This document shows, one piece after another, positions 43,424 through 54,553 of a stretch of DNA of 64,000 bases. Within the stretch, counting starts at the first letter, position 1. Every line of letters starts with the position of its first letter. The stretch lies in NCBI RefSeq assembly GCF_029633865.1, contig NC_079213.1, positions 90,632,429-90,696,428 on the forward strand, given 5' to 3'. Source of the DNA: Lampris incognitus. Its lineage: Eukaryota; Chordata; Actinopteri; Lampriformes; Lampridae. A model generated the notes under the pieces. It did no database searches. It worked only from the letters and a program-made list of their open reading frames with translations, and was not told where the DNA came from. The position numbers and the translations under genes are program-made.

Positions 43424-46400
43424 TCATATCATAGTCTGCCAGCCTCGATGGCAAGCGTGTCTCTCTCTTGGAGGCCTGTCTGCCCCCGGGGTGTCATTGC
43501 TGGTGTTGCTCCGCTCTGCGTTTTGAGCACCCAGTGTCTCTCTGTTTGATGTGCAGTCCTCGGCATCCTGTGATGCTTCTGCTCCGGCAGGTGTCTCCTG
43601 AGTACTGGTGTATCGCTTCACGAATGTTGTGTTCCGTGTGTATCTGGCTCCGGTTGGAGATTCGACGACAACTTGGTTTCCTGATTTGCTCACCACCTTG
43701 TGTGGCGTTGTGTTGAATAGTGTTGTCAGTTTATCAGTCTTTTCTTGTCTCACCAGGACCGTGTCACCGACACTGACATCCGAGTACCTGGCGTGATGCC
43801 GTTCGTCTGCACAGATCTTTGATTGTCCTTTCTGTTCTGCGTCTCTGTCTCTTACCTCCAGATCAGCGTGTGCTGCTGTGATGCTTGGCAGCTTCCCCCT
43901 CATCTTTCTTTTGAAGAGCAACTCCGCGGGACTCTTCCCTGTGGTCGCGTGATCGATGCTCCGGTATACTGTCACATACTTTCTAAGTTCTCGCTTCCAA
44001 TTGAGTCCATCTGAAACAGCGATGCGAATCCTCTTCATCAGCGAGGCGTTTTGACGTTCTTCCTCACCGTTCGCCTGCGCCCATCGTGGCGTTGTTTTCA
44101 CATGCTTGATTCCGTTGGTGTCACAGTACTCACTGAACTCCTCTGATTTGAACTGAGGACCCTGGTCCGACCTCAGTGTGACGGGAAGTCCATGTCGACT
44201 GAAGATTGTCTCTAGACTGTCTATCACTGTTGACGTGGTTGTGGACTTTAACACGTCATACTCATAGTAGCGGCTGTAGTAATCAACTACAACTAGAATC
44301 GAGTCACCTGTCGGCAGGGGTCCGAGTAAGTCAATGGCAATATCTTGCCAGGGCCCCTCTGGTAACTCTGTTGGTCTTAACGGTTCCGGTGCGTCTGGCC
44401 GAGCAACAACTTGGCATCCGTGGCATGACCTACAATGTCTCTCGGCTGCTCTGTCCATTGTTGGCCACCAGACTTTGCTCCTGAGGTGCTGTTTAGTTCC
44501 GACCATTCCTAAGTGTCCTTCGTGTGCTAGTGAGAGAGCGCGTGCCCGCAGTACTTGTGGCAGCACAATACGCGTTCCACGTAGACCCAACTGTCCTATT
44601 ACACATAACTCACTAGCCACCGCAGCATATGCTGCGCACTTCTCAAAGTGTCCACTCTCAATAGCTTTACGCACCTCGATCAGCTCCTCGTCGTGGGCTG
44701 ATGCCTCCTCCACCTCGCGGGTTGTCAATGCTCTGGGTGTGGCACTCACTGCAACAAATCTCACATACTCGTCGGATCCGTGTGCATGTTTCTGTTTCAG
44801 TGCGCTGTTCCCCAGCAGACGTGATAGTGGGTCTGCTATGTTCTTTTTGCCCGAGATATGTACTACTTTAAAATCATAAGGCTGTAACCTTAGGACCCGT
44901 CGCTCTATACGAGCGCATGGTTTCGAGCGTGGGCTGTAGATAGATTCAAGAGGTTTGTGGTCTGTAACCAAGTCAAATCGTCTACCATAGATGTATGGGT
45001 GTAACCTTTCACACGCCCATACCAGACCTAAGGCCTCTTTCTCTGTCTGAGAATACCTGCGTTCACAGTCGGTTGGACCACGACTGACATAACAAATGGG
45101 AACATTTTCTCCATTCTGGGTCTGTACTAACACTGCTCCTAATCCCACTGGACTAGCATCTGCAATGATTTTGGTCGGTGCATCTTTGTTAAAGTAGGCT
45201 AGTGTTCCTGCTTTGGCTAAGCCCTCTTTCAGCGCCTCAAACGCTTGTTTCTGTTCTGGACCGAATTCAAACGGAGTGTCTTTTATCTTGGCCTCCACAG
45301 GCGCCCGTAGGTTGAAGGGTATACGCCTGAGTGGCTGTGCTACTGGTGTCACCTCTGGGTCTATGTGTAGCTTTATCTGTTTTGTTTTCAGCTTCCCTAC
45401 CCCCTGAAATACAGTCGGGTACTGCTGCTGAAGTGATCGGTTCATGTCTCTGACGGCTGATATGTTGGCACCTATTTTCAGTACACCTAGTTTCATGGCC
45501 AACTCTTTTCCTAGTAGTGGTTCTCCATCACCTCTGATTACTATGAATTCTGCTTGTTCACAGCGTTCTCCTATTTTTACTTTGCATGTGAACGCCCCTT
45601 TAATGGGTAGAGGTTGGTTAGATGAATAAGAAAATAGTTTCCTTTCCGGCTTTGGGACATATGAGTGGCACCTAATTTTCTCTGACTTTAAACCCTCCCA
45701 GGTCTTTTCGTCTATCACATTGCAAGTAACCCCGGAGTCGACAAGCATCTTCAAGCTAACTCCTCCCACATTTATGTTGAGCCTATCTGACTTGTTTGTA
45801 TCACTCAATACAAAGGCATAATCATGTTCTTCCAACTCTATTTTATGCACTTTTTCCTTTCCTGTTGCACCTTTTGTTTTGCATTGCTTTGCGAAATGGT
45901 CTCTACCATTGCATTTGCGACACGTTTGGCCGCGCGCTGGACAATTGGGGTCTTTCCCAAAGTGGTCTGAATGTCCACATCTAAAACACGTTTTGTCCAT
46001 TTTGTCCGTTTTTCCTCTATCCGCGCCCGGTCTCCCTTGTCCTCTCTCCTGATATTTCCCTCCTTTCTGTGAGACACGACTCACAGTCGCCTCTGCTTTC
46101 CCCTCCCTCACAGACATCTCCGCCATTTGTTCTTCAATTTGTTCACACTGTGCCGCCAACTCGAGAGCACGAGCAAGCACCAAACCACGCTCCTCAAGGA
46201 GTCTACGGCGAGTATAACTTGACGTGCATTTGCTTACAATTGCGTCTCTAATCTGATCGTCTGTGTCTCCACCAAAACCGCAGTCTTTTGCCGCACGTCT
46301 CAAGCGTGTAGCGAATTGTTGTACTGTCTCCCCTTGATTCTGAGAGATTTTCTGAAATGTCTGGCGGGCGAATGTAGCATTTACTTGAGGCACTAAATAT

Positions 46401-46669
46401 CTGTTCAAAGCTGCAACAGCGGCATCATAATCAGTCACCTCTCCGGTGCCGTCCAAAGTTGAAAAGATGTCCTGTGTGTCTGGACCTGCGTGATGCAGAA
46501 GAAGTGCTCTCCGGCGCTGCTTCACTGCATCCTCGGTGTTATCATCGATGATCAGACCTTTCCCATCAGCAAACAGTTCAAATGACATTAGCCATCTTGT
46601 CCACCGCGGCCCCAAAGTCGCCGGGTCGGAGTAGCAATAAAACGCCGGTACGCATGCTGTCTTTTCCAT
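43424..46669 (-). CDS. gypsy Gag-protease-RNase H-integrase ORF, RT deleted
   Basis: An uninterrupted 1081-codon frame. In order: gag with two zinc knuckles (CFRCGHSDHFGKDPNC and CRKCNGRDHFAKQC, about residues 230-265), retropepsin LVDSGVTCNVID (about 310), the start of pol (PVAQPLRRIPFNLRAPVEAK, about 445-460), then directly FGPEQKQAFEALKEGL and RNase H IIADASPVGLGAVL (about 503). Integrase follows with its HHCC finger (HEGHLGMVGTKQH...CRSCHGC, about 715) and DDE core (LRSDQGPQFKSEEF, about 835). The RT fingers and palm with the xxDD box are absent, and the deletion is in frame (junction near 45280). It has no chromodomain. Whether it is translated is unknown. This is a retroelement, not a host gene. 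Confidence 0.88.
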   Translation of the reverse strand: MEKTACVPAFYCYSDPATLGPRWTRWLMSFELFADGKGLIIDDNTEDAVKQRRRALLLHHAGPDTQDIFSTLDGTGEVTDYDAAVAALNRYLVPQVNATFARQTFQKISQNQGETVQQFATRLRRAAKDCGFGGDTDDQIRDAIVSKCTSSYTRRRLLEERGLVLARALELAAQCEQIEEQMAEMSVREGKAEATVSRVSQKGGKYQERGQGRPGADRGKTDKMDKTCFRCGHSDHFGKDPNCPARGQTCRKCNGRDHFAKQCKTKGATGKEKVHKIELEEHDYAFVLSDTNKSDRLNINVGGVSLKMLVDSGVTCNVIDEKTWEGLKSEKIRCHSYVPKPERKLFSYSSNQPLPIKGAFTCKVKIGERCEQAEFIVIRGDGEPLLGKELAMKLGVLKIGANISAVRDMNRSLQQQYPTVFQGVGKLKTKQIKLHIDPEVTPVAQPLRRIPFNLRAPVEAKIKDTPFEFGPEQKQAFEALKEGLAKAGTLAYFNKDAPTKIIADASPVGLGAVLVQTQNGENVPICYVSRGPTDCERRYSQTEKEALGLVWACERLHPYIYGRRFDLVTDHKPLESIYSPRSKPCARIERRVLRLQPYDFKVVHISGKKNIADPLSRLLGNSALKQKHAHGSDEYVRFVAVSATPRALTTREVEEASAHDEELIEVRKAIESGHFEKCAAYAAVASELCVIGQLGLRGTRIVLPQVLRARALSLAHEGHLGMVGTKQHLRSKVWWPTMDRAAERHCRSCHGCQVVARPDAPEPLRPTELPEGPWQDIAIDLLGPLPTGDSILVVVDYYSRYYEYDVLKSTTTSTVIDSLETIFSRHGLPVTLRSDQGPQFKSEEFSEYCDTNGIKHVKTTPRWAQANGEEERQNASLMKRIRIAVSDGLNWKRELRKYVTVYRSIDHATTGKSPAELLFKRKMRGKLPSITAAHADLEVRDRDAEQKGQSKICADERHHARYSDVSVGDTVLVRQEKTDKLTTLFNTTPHKVVSKSGNQVVVESPTGARYTRNTTFVKRYTSTQETPAGAEASQDAEDCTSNRETLGAQNAERSNTSNDTPGADRPPRERHACHRGWQTMI

Positions 46670-46777
46670 GCTGCCGCGCTAGCTAGCTACAACTGTTAGC
46701 TACACTTCAGATCTAACTAAACGTTACGAACTTTAGCTCATCACTTAGCTTAGGCTCGGTACATCACTCGTCGCCAT

Positions 46778-46990
46778 TGTTCTGATCCGTTATTCCCACC
46801 TATATGCTTATTTAGGTGTCGTTGATTATAAATGATTAGGCACACCGTTATTACACAATGCCTAACGTGGCTTGCTTTATTCCACCGTATTGCAAGACTG
46901 CCCGAACAATATTCCTCGCGCTTCTCCCCACATCAACAGGTGGCGTCACATACATACGGATGCCCTTACATGCCAAACCGGTACATGACA
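46778..46990 (-). repeat. 5' LTR of second gypsy element
   Basis: 213 bases. In element orientation a TATA-like tcatttataatc lies in the second half. Confidence 0.9.
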
Positions 46991-47287
46991 CCCCCCTCCC
47001 CCCATTCAGATTTGAGGAAGATGGTGTAATCCAGGTTCCTATAAATTATCAACTCTGTTCGTAAAGAAATACAAAAACGTCTTACAATCCTCTCTGGAAT
47101 GAACAGAGCTGCTGTTGCTGGCTGCAGTATTAACAGCTTGATAGATCAGCTTTCTAAAAGAGGCCACGTAGACATAACCCCAGGTTAGAAAAATAGTTTA
47201 CTCTTACAACCTTGGCTGCTCTGTTGTGGTCTAATAGCGTTTTCATTGGTAAATAAACCAGACTGGATCAAAACCTATGGCTGGACC
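46991..47287. other. Spacer before the hAT element
   Basis: About 300 bases with no recognised feature. Confidence 0.55.
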
Positions 47288-47774
47288 CAGTGCCGCCGGA
47301 AGTAGGGGTGCCCTGGCGTGGAGCCCAATTGAAAAAAATGGCGGGGGGGGGTAAAAGATAAATAAATAAAAATGTTTTAACAAAAAAATTTATTTATTAA
47401 TTCGTCTATTCATTCAAATTCATTGGAAACGTTAATGACTTGACTGCAAAAAGTCACAATGACAACAAGCAGCAATTTTCTCATGACGGCACCCGTCAGT
47501 GACTCAGTCAGGTCAAGTGTCTGAACACCAGTCCAAATGGCGCAAAAACGCATTTCTGAGTTTTTTTGGGGAGCCCAAAAAAGACAAAAAGAGGTTGAGC
47601 CTCGAGCTGGCGGATCAAGGAGGAGGAAGCAGACTTGGAGCTAAGCCGAATAGGCCTACCAGCAGCAGCTGCAGCGCCTCCGAAGCGCCAATTCAAGCTA
47701 ACGTCGCGGCAGTAGCGGGACGAAATGCTAGCGCTAACGTGGTTTCAGTCGAGGCAATCACTCCGCAAATGTAG

Positions 47775-48322
47775 TAGTCCATGGGCCAGACGATATTTCG
47801 GTACACTCAAGGTGGCAAAACTTACTTATAATTTTTGAAAGGATCCATGTCTGTAGATGATATTTTGGTATGATAACCATTCCTGAGTGGCAGCTGTATC
47901 ACAGTTATCAGCTCATGAAGTTAACCACCCGCTAAACTAAATTGCATTTTAGACGCTGGTACATATCCTGGTTTAGCCTCATGGTCAGGACATTTTTCAA
48001 TGTTCTATAATATTGTCTTTGGTATCATTTTAAAGGGGACCTTCTTAGCTTTCATTCAAGCCCTGTTGTGGATATTTCTCACAAATATAGAGGTCACTTG
48101 AGCTCTTCAACCCGTCAATAACACACATCTTTCTGCAATGTTCGCCTAAACTATATACTTTCTTTTAGCCCTGTGGCATCTAGGAATATCAGGGACACAA
48201 AACACAAAAACTGGAATACTCACAGGACTGTAAAGATTCAGGAAATGTATAATATACCCATACTATTTCATTGTGTGAGGTGATTGTGAGCCTTAAATGA
48301 GAACTAGACCAAAGCCAGTTAG
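47775..48322. repeat. Left terminal inverted repeat
   Basis: 548 bases matched in reverse complement by the right repeat, with small indels, ending at ccagttag. Confidence 0.85.
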
Positions 48323-48629
48323 GTCACAAACTGGTCTCTATACATTTGTTTAAATACACAATCAAAATACATGATAAAAAGGAATACCATAGTGAGGTAA
48401 TGAACTATTTTAATATTTTAAACAACATTGACATTTACATATACTTAGTCAATGATACATGTAATCCCATATCATTAGTGGGTATATGTAATGGTAATGG
48501 GTAGGGTAATGGGTATATGTGAATATGGTTACATTATTGTTATCAAGCTCTGGGTAACCAAGTCCAGAATCAACATCCTGTGCGTCAATAGACTACTACC
48601 ACAGTAATACCATCAGAATCATCACACTG
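48323..48629. other. Transposon 3' non-coding region
   Basis: Between the left TIR and the end of the minus-strand coding region. It contains a degenerate 'gggtaatgggtatatg' repeat and nothing else recognised. Confidence 0.5.
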
Positions 48630-51600
48630 TCATTCATCAAACTGCTCGTTTCTCTCATCATCTGACTCCCCAAGTTCAAAGTCCGGTTCTGGACCATCCT
48701 GCTGTTTTTGGTTACTGCAGGTCTGTAACCTGCACATGTCTGTGCATGGAAGTCCATTTGACAGGCACATGCAGCTTGGCATTTTGCATGAATGCACACA
48801 CTTGCATGTTAGCATTTCCAAGACCACATCTGGTGCAGGTGGGGAGCGCATCCAGTAAATGGCCAGCTTGCCTTCATCGTCTGTCCATCCATACTCAGTA
48901 GGGCTTGGCACCACAGGGTTAGCCTGCAGACAGCACTTCCATATTGCTGCCTGATAGTTGGCTCGTTGAACATGCATAAAGAGACAGTCTCTACATGGTG
49001 GCAGCTGGCTGGACTCAACCTCTCCCCTTTTGGTGCAGAAGAGCTGGTAACGCAGTTTGTTCACCTCAGCAGTGCTGCTATTAGCAACAGACATCCGACA
49101 GGTGAACTGCTCAATTTTCTGGAACAGCTCATCACTCACATTCCATGTCTGTCCCAGTTGACTAAAAGTCTCTTGGCAGGAAGTGTGCTTTCTCACTATT
49201 TTCAGGGCATTCAGCTTCCCTCGACCAGCGAATGCACTGACAGTGTGAAGGCATGTAAGCCAATTAGGCTGTCACAGATGCTGTCTCCAAGTGAACTTGC
49301 CAGTTTGGTGATGTCGACAAACCGTGTGCGGTTCTGAGTCCCACACTTCTGGTAGATGGGACAGGTGATGTCCTTCTGGAAGCCAAGACAAAGCACCATG
49401 ACATCAGTGTCCTCAGCTGTGATGATAACGGACTTTGAGCCCGCATTTGCTGCATGCAATGCATGCAGGAGCAGACAGGTGTCAGCTTCTTCATGTGTGG
49501 AGTGCAGTTCTGCTGCTTCCTCACACCCATCTTCTGTCAACTTGTAGCAGGTTTCCTCACAGGTCATGTACAACACCTTGCCATGCAGCATAGCTCTGTA
49601 TCGTGGGAGTTTCCACTCTTCCACCAGAAACTTGATGAGACTGGTCTTGTTGGAGGAACTGCACAGAAATTTTCTTCACTGCTGGACGTGGTGTCCCCCT
49701 GCAAGATTCTTGTACTGGAGAGTGATGTCTCCACCCCGGTTCAGTCGTTCAGCATCTTTGATCGAAGTCTGGTGATAGACATCAAAAACAACATCAATCC
49801 TCCCACTCTGTGCTCCCTCATGGAGGACCTGGGTCAAGGCTGACTCTGCCACCTGTGCAAAGGTTTTGTTGTTGCCATTCATTTTTTGGACCAGGCTCAT
49901 TCCATCAATGACGGAAGTAGATGGGATTGGGATGTCTTCAGCAGGAGATACATTCTTTTCAAGCTCTCTGGCAAGTGCAGCCTTGTTTGTTTTTCGTAAG
50001 GACCCATCAGCATTTGCCAGTGCCCATGGTAGTGGGCCCAATGGGTAGGCAAGGACATCCTTCAGATTCACCTTCCTGCTTTCAGCCACCAGGATCATGT
50101 GACTGAAAAGGTTTCTATCTGCCTTCAGAACCACATCCTGTGCTTTCTTTCCATGAGCTTGTTTTGTGCTGACATTGGAGAATGTTTTCAGACTTTGCTT
50201 GGTCATCTTGTCGTGGAATTTCACAGGTGGTGGGTCTGCATCTAACCTTGTTTGCTGGAATGCTTGGTAGGCCTCTTCTCCTTTCTCAAGAGCTCTCAAG
50301 AGATCTATGGTCACATCAGGTGGAGCCATGTTGCCAGTGGAGAGGCTAACCAAATCAATCTCATCAGGGGACATAGGATTGAGCCAGTTATTCTCCATAA
50401 GGTCCATGAGAGACTGGACATCTGCTTCATCTCTCTTGATCCTTGGACTCTGTAGATCTGGATGAGACCATTTGCACCTGCCTTGACCTGTCAGGTCTCT
50501 CAGCTGTCTGAGGTACATGCTTCTATACTCAGCTGTGAGATAATATTTGGTCACAGCTCCTGGCTTCAAGCTTAATCCCTTTGTCCCTCCAGCTGTTTGG
50601 GTGTCTTTGTTCACCGTTTCTTCTATAGCTTGGTCAACAGGGATTCGGCCAAAGGGATTGGTGGAGCCCAGTTGGACTGAGAAGCCTCCTTCCATGAATT
50701 CTGTGTACACATCTGGGTGTGTGATGGGCAGCTCAGACATCTGGGCGTAGTAGTAGGGGAGGTAGCGTGCATAATTCATCCTGTCATAAGCAAAGCACCA
50801 TGGGATCATTGCTCGAATGCTAGCCAAGTGTAGCATCCAGTCTCCCTCTCTGGATGCTCGGATGAGCCCCAACAAGATTTCAACCATGTCCAAATAGGAC
50901 ATCCAGAAGTTCGAGAGGCTGCCGTTTCCACCTCTAAGGAACTCACGGTAGACTTCAAATAGATCCATGATGCGTGTACAAGAGCTGTTCTCGAGGACCT
51001 TCTTCAAAGCATTTTGTGAGACTTCTTTCCCAAGGCTGTCAATGGTCTTCAGTGTCTCATTCAGGTGAACCATGTCATTCCTGTGAGTTTCTTCCAACCA
51101 GGACAGGAAACCATTCAAGGTCAGTCGCATGAGAGCCTCATACAGGAGCTTGTGTAGTCGCACTGCCCTGTTGTACTTGCGGCCATCCATAACACCAGCA
51201 ATTGAGCCTTCTGCAATCATGCCAGACTCAATGCAGAGGTCTTTGAGTCCAGCATCTTGGAAACGCTTTCCTATTATTGCCAGCAGTGTGCAGATGGTGT
51301 GGAATACCCCAAGCCTAACGATGATATCATGGAACTTGTCATGGTGTTTCCATGTGATCTCGACAGCCTTCGCATACAGGGCTTGGTCAAAGACACAGAC
51401 AATCTTCCTCAGGCCTAAGCACTGCATGAGCTCAGTGACTGGTTAAGCACCTCGTCGACAGTAGACATTTGTGTCGCTGGAGCATTGATGGTAGGCAGAT
51501 AGCCTATATTGTCGGGGATGACCGTCATCTCTCCTCGAGTCAGGATGTTGAAGCCTGTCCAGCTGCTGACTGACTGTTCTTCTTGTTGTGACATGCGTGC

Positions 51601-53295
51601 TAGGACCCAAAGAAGGTTTTTCTCTCTGGCAAGCTTAGTATTGGCTGCAGTATCGGCATCTGACTTTTTGCTTTGTGGTGGCCCTACCCGTTGTCCAGCA
51701 TTGTAAGTTGGTAACATTGGTGGGGGTCCATCAATGCTTCTCTTCTTTGTTTTGGGAACAGTGGGCATGGGTTGGACAGGAAGTGGGTTGACTGGCTTTG
51801 CTTGCACAGCAATCCCATTGACTCTGTGAGATGTTCCCTCACCACTGACAGTTTCTTCAAGACGGTCGATATTGTCCCAGGCTAAAGTTGTGAATATGCC
51901 AGGATGGATGTTAGCTGGAAGGGCAATGCCACTTCCTGATGATGAGAGTTTCTGGAGACACAGGGCAGTGTTGATCTCTTCCATCTGTGAATAGGACACA
52001 CTGTGACCAAGTCGGTTGAGGATGTTTATCAACTCTACATTTCCTGTCAACGATTTGACACTGAATGGCAGAACAATGTGCTTGGAAGGCTTGGTATTTC
52101 CACATGTCACTGCATATACTATGTCATGGCCAAATGACTGCAGAAGGCACTGCACTCTCTGGGATGCATGATCAGGATCATTTGAGCCTGTGAGTAGAGA
52201 GTACAGGAAGATAATGAGCAACTCTGGAATGGTAGGACATTCTGCTTCTGGTTTGACTTCAGGCGGCCAGGTTTGAGGAACATCTTGACTTTTAATGTCT
52301 GCTCTCAATTTGATGGCTGCTTTGGCTATAACATCTTGTGCACTGACACTTTTTAGGGTCTGCAGCTCCCTTTTGAGAGACTGATTTTCTTTGGCAAGTT
52401 CCCTCATGGACAAGTTATCGGGATAGAGGAGGAATTTTCCTTTCTCATCAGGGAATATCTGCAAGGCTCCAGCAAACTCACTCTCCAGGTTTCGCCTTAT
52501 GTGCTTCTTGGTTGATTCCTTGACTTGGGCAATGCCTTGGGAGTTCATTGAAGCTACCAGTCTAGAAGAGAGATCAGTCATTGTCATCACTTGAGGATTG
52601 CCAAAAAGCTCCATCCTGATGAAGAGGAACAGCTCATTGTATGCCTTATTCACAGCAGCTTCATACTGGGCTGCAGCATCATCATCTTCATTGCTGGCAA
52701 CCTCTCCTTTGGAAACCTCTTCTTTGGTGTAAAGTCTATAGCATGACCTGTGGTAGTGCCCTTCAGCTGCTACAAGGTCTCTACTCACAATGGCAAGGAT
52801 TCAGCTGTCCTTTTTCTTTGTGGCTGCACTCCTGATCTTTGCATCAGCTCGCAGTTCTCGACACTGCACCAGTACTTCTCTCGTATTCTGTCTCTTGGAA
52901 TATTTGCTGTTTTTCTGACAAAATATGCACTCTGCATCATAAGTCCTAGATGTACTTGGAGCATGTCGAGCTACTCTCTTAGATTGTTTCTCTTCAGCAG
53001 AGACACAACTTTTCTTTTCTTTTGCAAGGAGGCCATCAAGAATTTGCTTCATAGTGAAGATACTGCGACACTTTCTGTGGTAGTAGATTGCTGGAATCTG
53101 TCCCTCAGGAATGTCTTTTGCCAGTTTCAAAACTGGTGCATGATTTCGTATCTGAGCTGCCCTGAGCAGAGTTCTCCTTGAGTCGACACTTTGTAGTGAA
53201 ACCAGCTTATCTGTATCATCAGAACAGTGGATAATGCACTCCACCCGTGGGCGCTTTGGTATTGGGTAAAAACTTGCTTGTTCACCAGTGGCCAT
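48630..53295 (-). pseudogene. Large transposon protein with PIN/FEN-like nuclease, broken
   Basis: Five aligned pieces of one reading, about 1550 codons from ATG 53293-53295. The N terminus is metal-binding (CIIHC, YYHRKC, CIFCQ, HYHRSC). The middle is a long unannotated domain (IVCVFDQALYAKAVEI, SLSNFWMSYLDMVEILLGLI, DWMLHLASIRAMIPWCFAYD, TKGLSLKPGAVTKYYL). Next is a PIN/FEN-like site with THEEADTCLLLHA, IITAEDTDVMVLC and LIGLHAFT. The end is Cys-rich (CKCVHSCKMPSCMC, CTDMCRLQTC). Breaks: TGA 52801-52803, probably from an Arg codon; a one-base deletion near 51430; TGA 49676-49678, probably from Trp; and an apparent 10-base deletion near 49236 right after AFT. Similar long proteins of unknown function are common in fish and cnidarian gene predictions (recollection, not a search). 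Confidence 0.72.
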
Positions 53296-53972
53296 ATTCA
53301 GTCAGTTTTCACCTGCCACATACAAACAAATACATGTAACTTAGGTGTATGAACACTACTAAAACAAAGTTTACTTTGCTTCACCAGCGTCATATTACCA
53401 TTATTTATCTTACATAGCCACAAATAGATACATTACCTAGTTGCTATGCAACAGCTGTATTTTGTCCACATGAGGCCGCTAAAATCAACACAAGATGAAA
53501 GTTCCTCGTAGCCACTTTAACTAATCATATTAACATATACATTAAAAGAACATGCTAACATTATGGGAAATTAGCTTACAATCTTCTCCAGAGTGAGACA
53601 AGAAGATAGATACCAGTTTCCTCTATATGTGTTTAGTAGAAAGCTATCTGGCTGCACGTTAGCCTAGCTTAGCACAATGAATGGAAGTACACAGTACTAG
53701 TTATCCTTGGTTGTTGGCCAACTAAGAACTGTCCCAGAGTTTAAGCTAGGCTAATCAGTACCAGGGGTGTTGAAATGCTATATTTGTAAAAATCTGGGCA
53801 AATACACAATCGTGAGAGGCACAGAAACAGGTTTCCTGAAAGAAAAATGAAATAGCTGCTCATTTGGAAAGGTTATCATGTATTATTTTACTTCTGTTAG
53901 TGTACCAAATAAAATGGCACCAGTGAAGTTGTGTCACCTTGGGTGATATCGATATCTGGTCTGACCCATGGA
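53296..53972. other. Transposon 5' non-coding region
   Basis: Upstream of the transposon's start codon on the minus strand; it should contain the element's promoter. No recognisable motif. Confidence 0.5.
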
Positions 53973-54553
53973 CTAACTGGCTTTGGTCTAGTTAGTTTCT
54001 TAGTAATAATGCCCTTCTAATTTAAGGTTCACAATCACCTCACACAATGAAATAGTATGGGTATATTATACATTTCCTGAATCTTTACAGTCCTGTGATT
54101 ATTCAAGTTTTTGTGTTTTGTGTCCCTGATATTCCTAGATGCCACAGGGCTAAAAGAAAGTATATAGTTTAGGCGAACATTGCAGAAAGATGTGTGTTAT
54201 TGATGGGTTGAAGAGCTCAAGTGACCTCTATATTTGTGAGAAATATCCACAACAGGGCTTGAATGAAAGCTAAGAAGGTCCCCTTTAAAATGATACCAAA
54301 GACAATATTATAGAACATTGAAAAATGTCCTGACCATGAGGCTAAACCAGGATATGCACCAGTGTCTAAAATGCAATTTACTTTAGGGGGTGGTTAACTT
54401 CATGAGCTGATAACTGTGATACAGCTGCCACTCAGGAATGGTTATCATACCAAAATATCATCTACAGACATGGATCCTTTCAAAAATTATAAGTAAGTTT
54501 TGCCACCTTGAGTGTACCGAAATAGGAAATTTTGGGCTCTGGCCCATGGACTA
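53973..54553. repeat. Right terminal inverted repeat
   Basis: 581 bases, reverse complement of the left repeat. Just inside it, at 53929-53975, is a degenerate direct copy of the outer tip (caccttgggtgatat... ending gacccatggacta). Confidence 0.85.

Larger units (their letters stand above)
42935..46990 (-). mobile_element. Ty3/gypsy element lacking RT core
   Basis: A 4.06-kb element in minus orientation, bounded by LTRs of about 210 bases with TG...CA ends and C-only flanks (ccccc on both sides, compatible with a 5-bp duplication). The LTRs differ at four bases and one 3-base indel. The minus-strand 5' LTR (46778-46990) is followed by aTGGCGACGAG, a tRNA-type primer site, and the 3' LTR is preceded by the purine run agaaggaggga. 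One long ORF fills most of the interior. It is structurally complete except for the missing reverse transcriptase, so it could move only with help. Confidence 0.9.
47775..54553 (-). mobile_element. DNA transposon with ~550-bp TIRs and PIN/FEN-like protein
   Basis: Long terminal inverted repeats at 47775-48322 and 53973-54553 start with TAGTCCATGGGCCA. The flanks fit either a 3-bp TAG duplication (TIR from TAGTCC) or a TA duplication (TIR from GTCC). The interior encodes one large protein on the minus strand with a Cys/His-rich N terminus, a PIN/FEN-like nuclease motif set and a Cys-rich C terminus. A 3-bp duplication plus an XPG/FEN-type nuclease recalls the Academ superfamily; I rate that assignment as tentative. 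It sits inside the hAT transposase gene. Confidence 0.75.

Noticed and set aside
47499..47774. Independent small plus-strand gene
   Set aside because: Its start and composition fit the N terminus of the hAT transposase that resumes after the inserted transposon.
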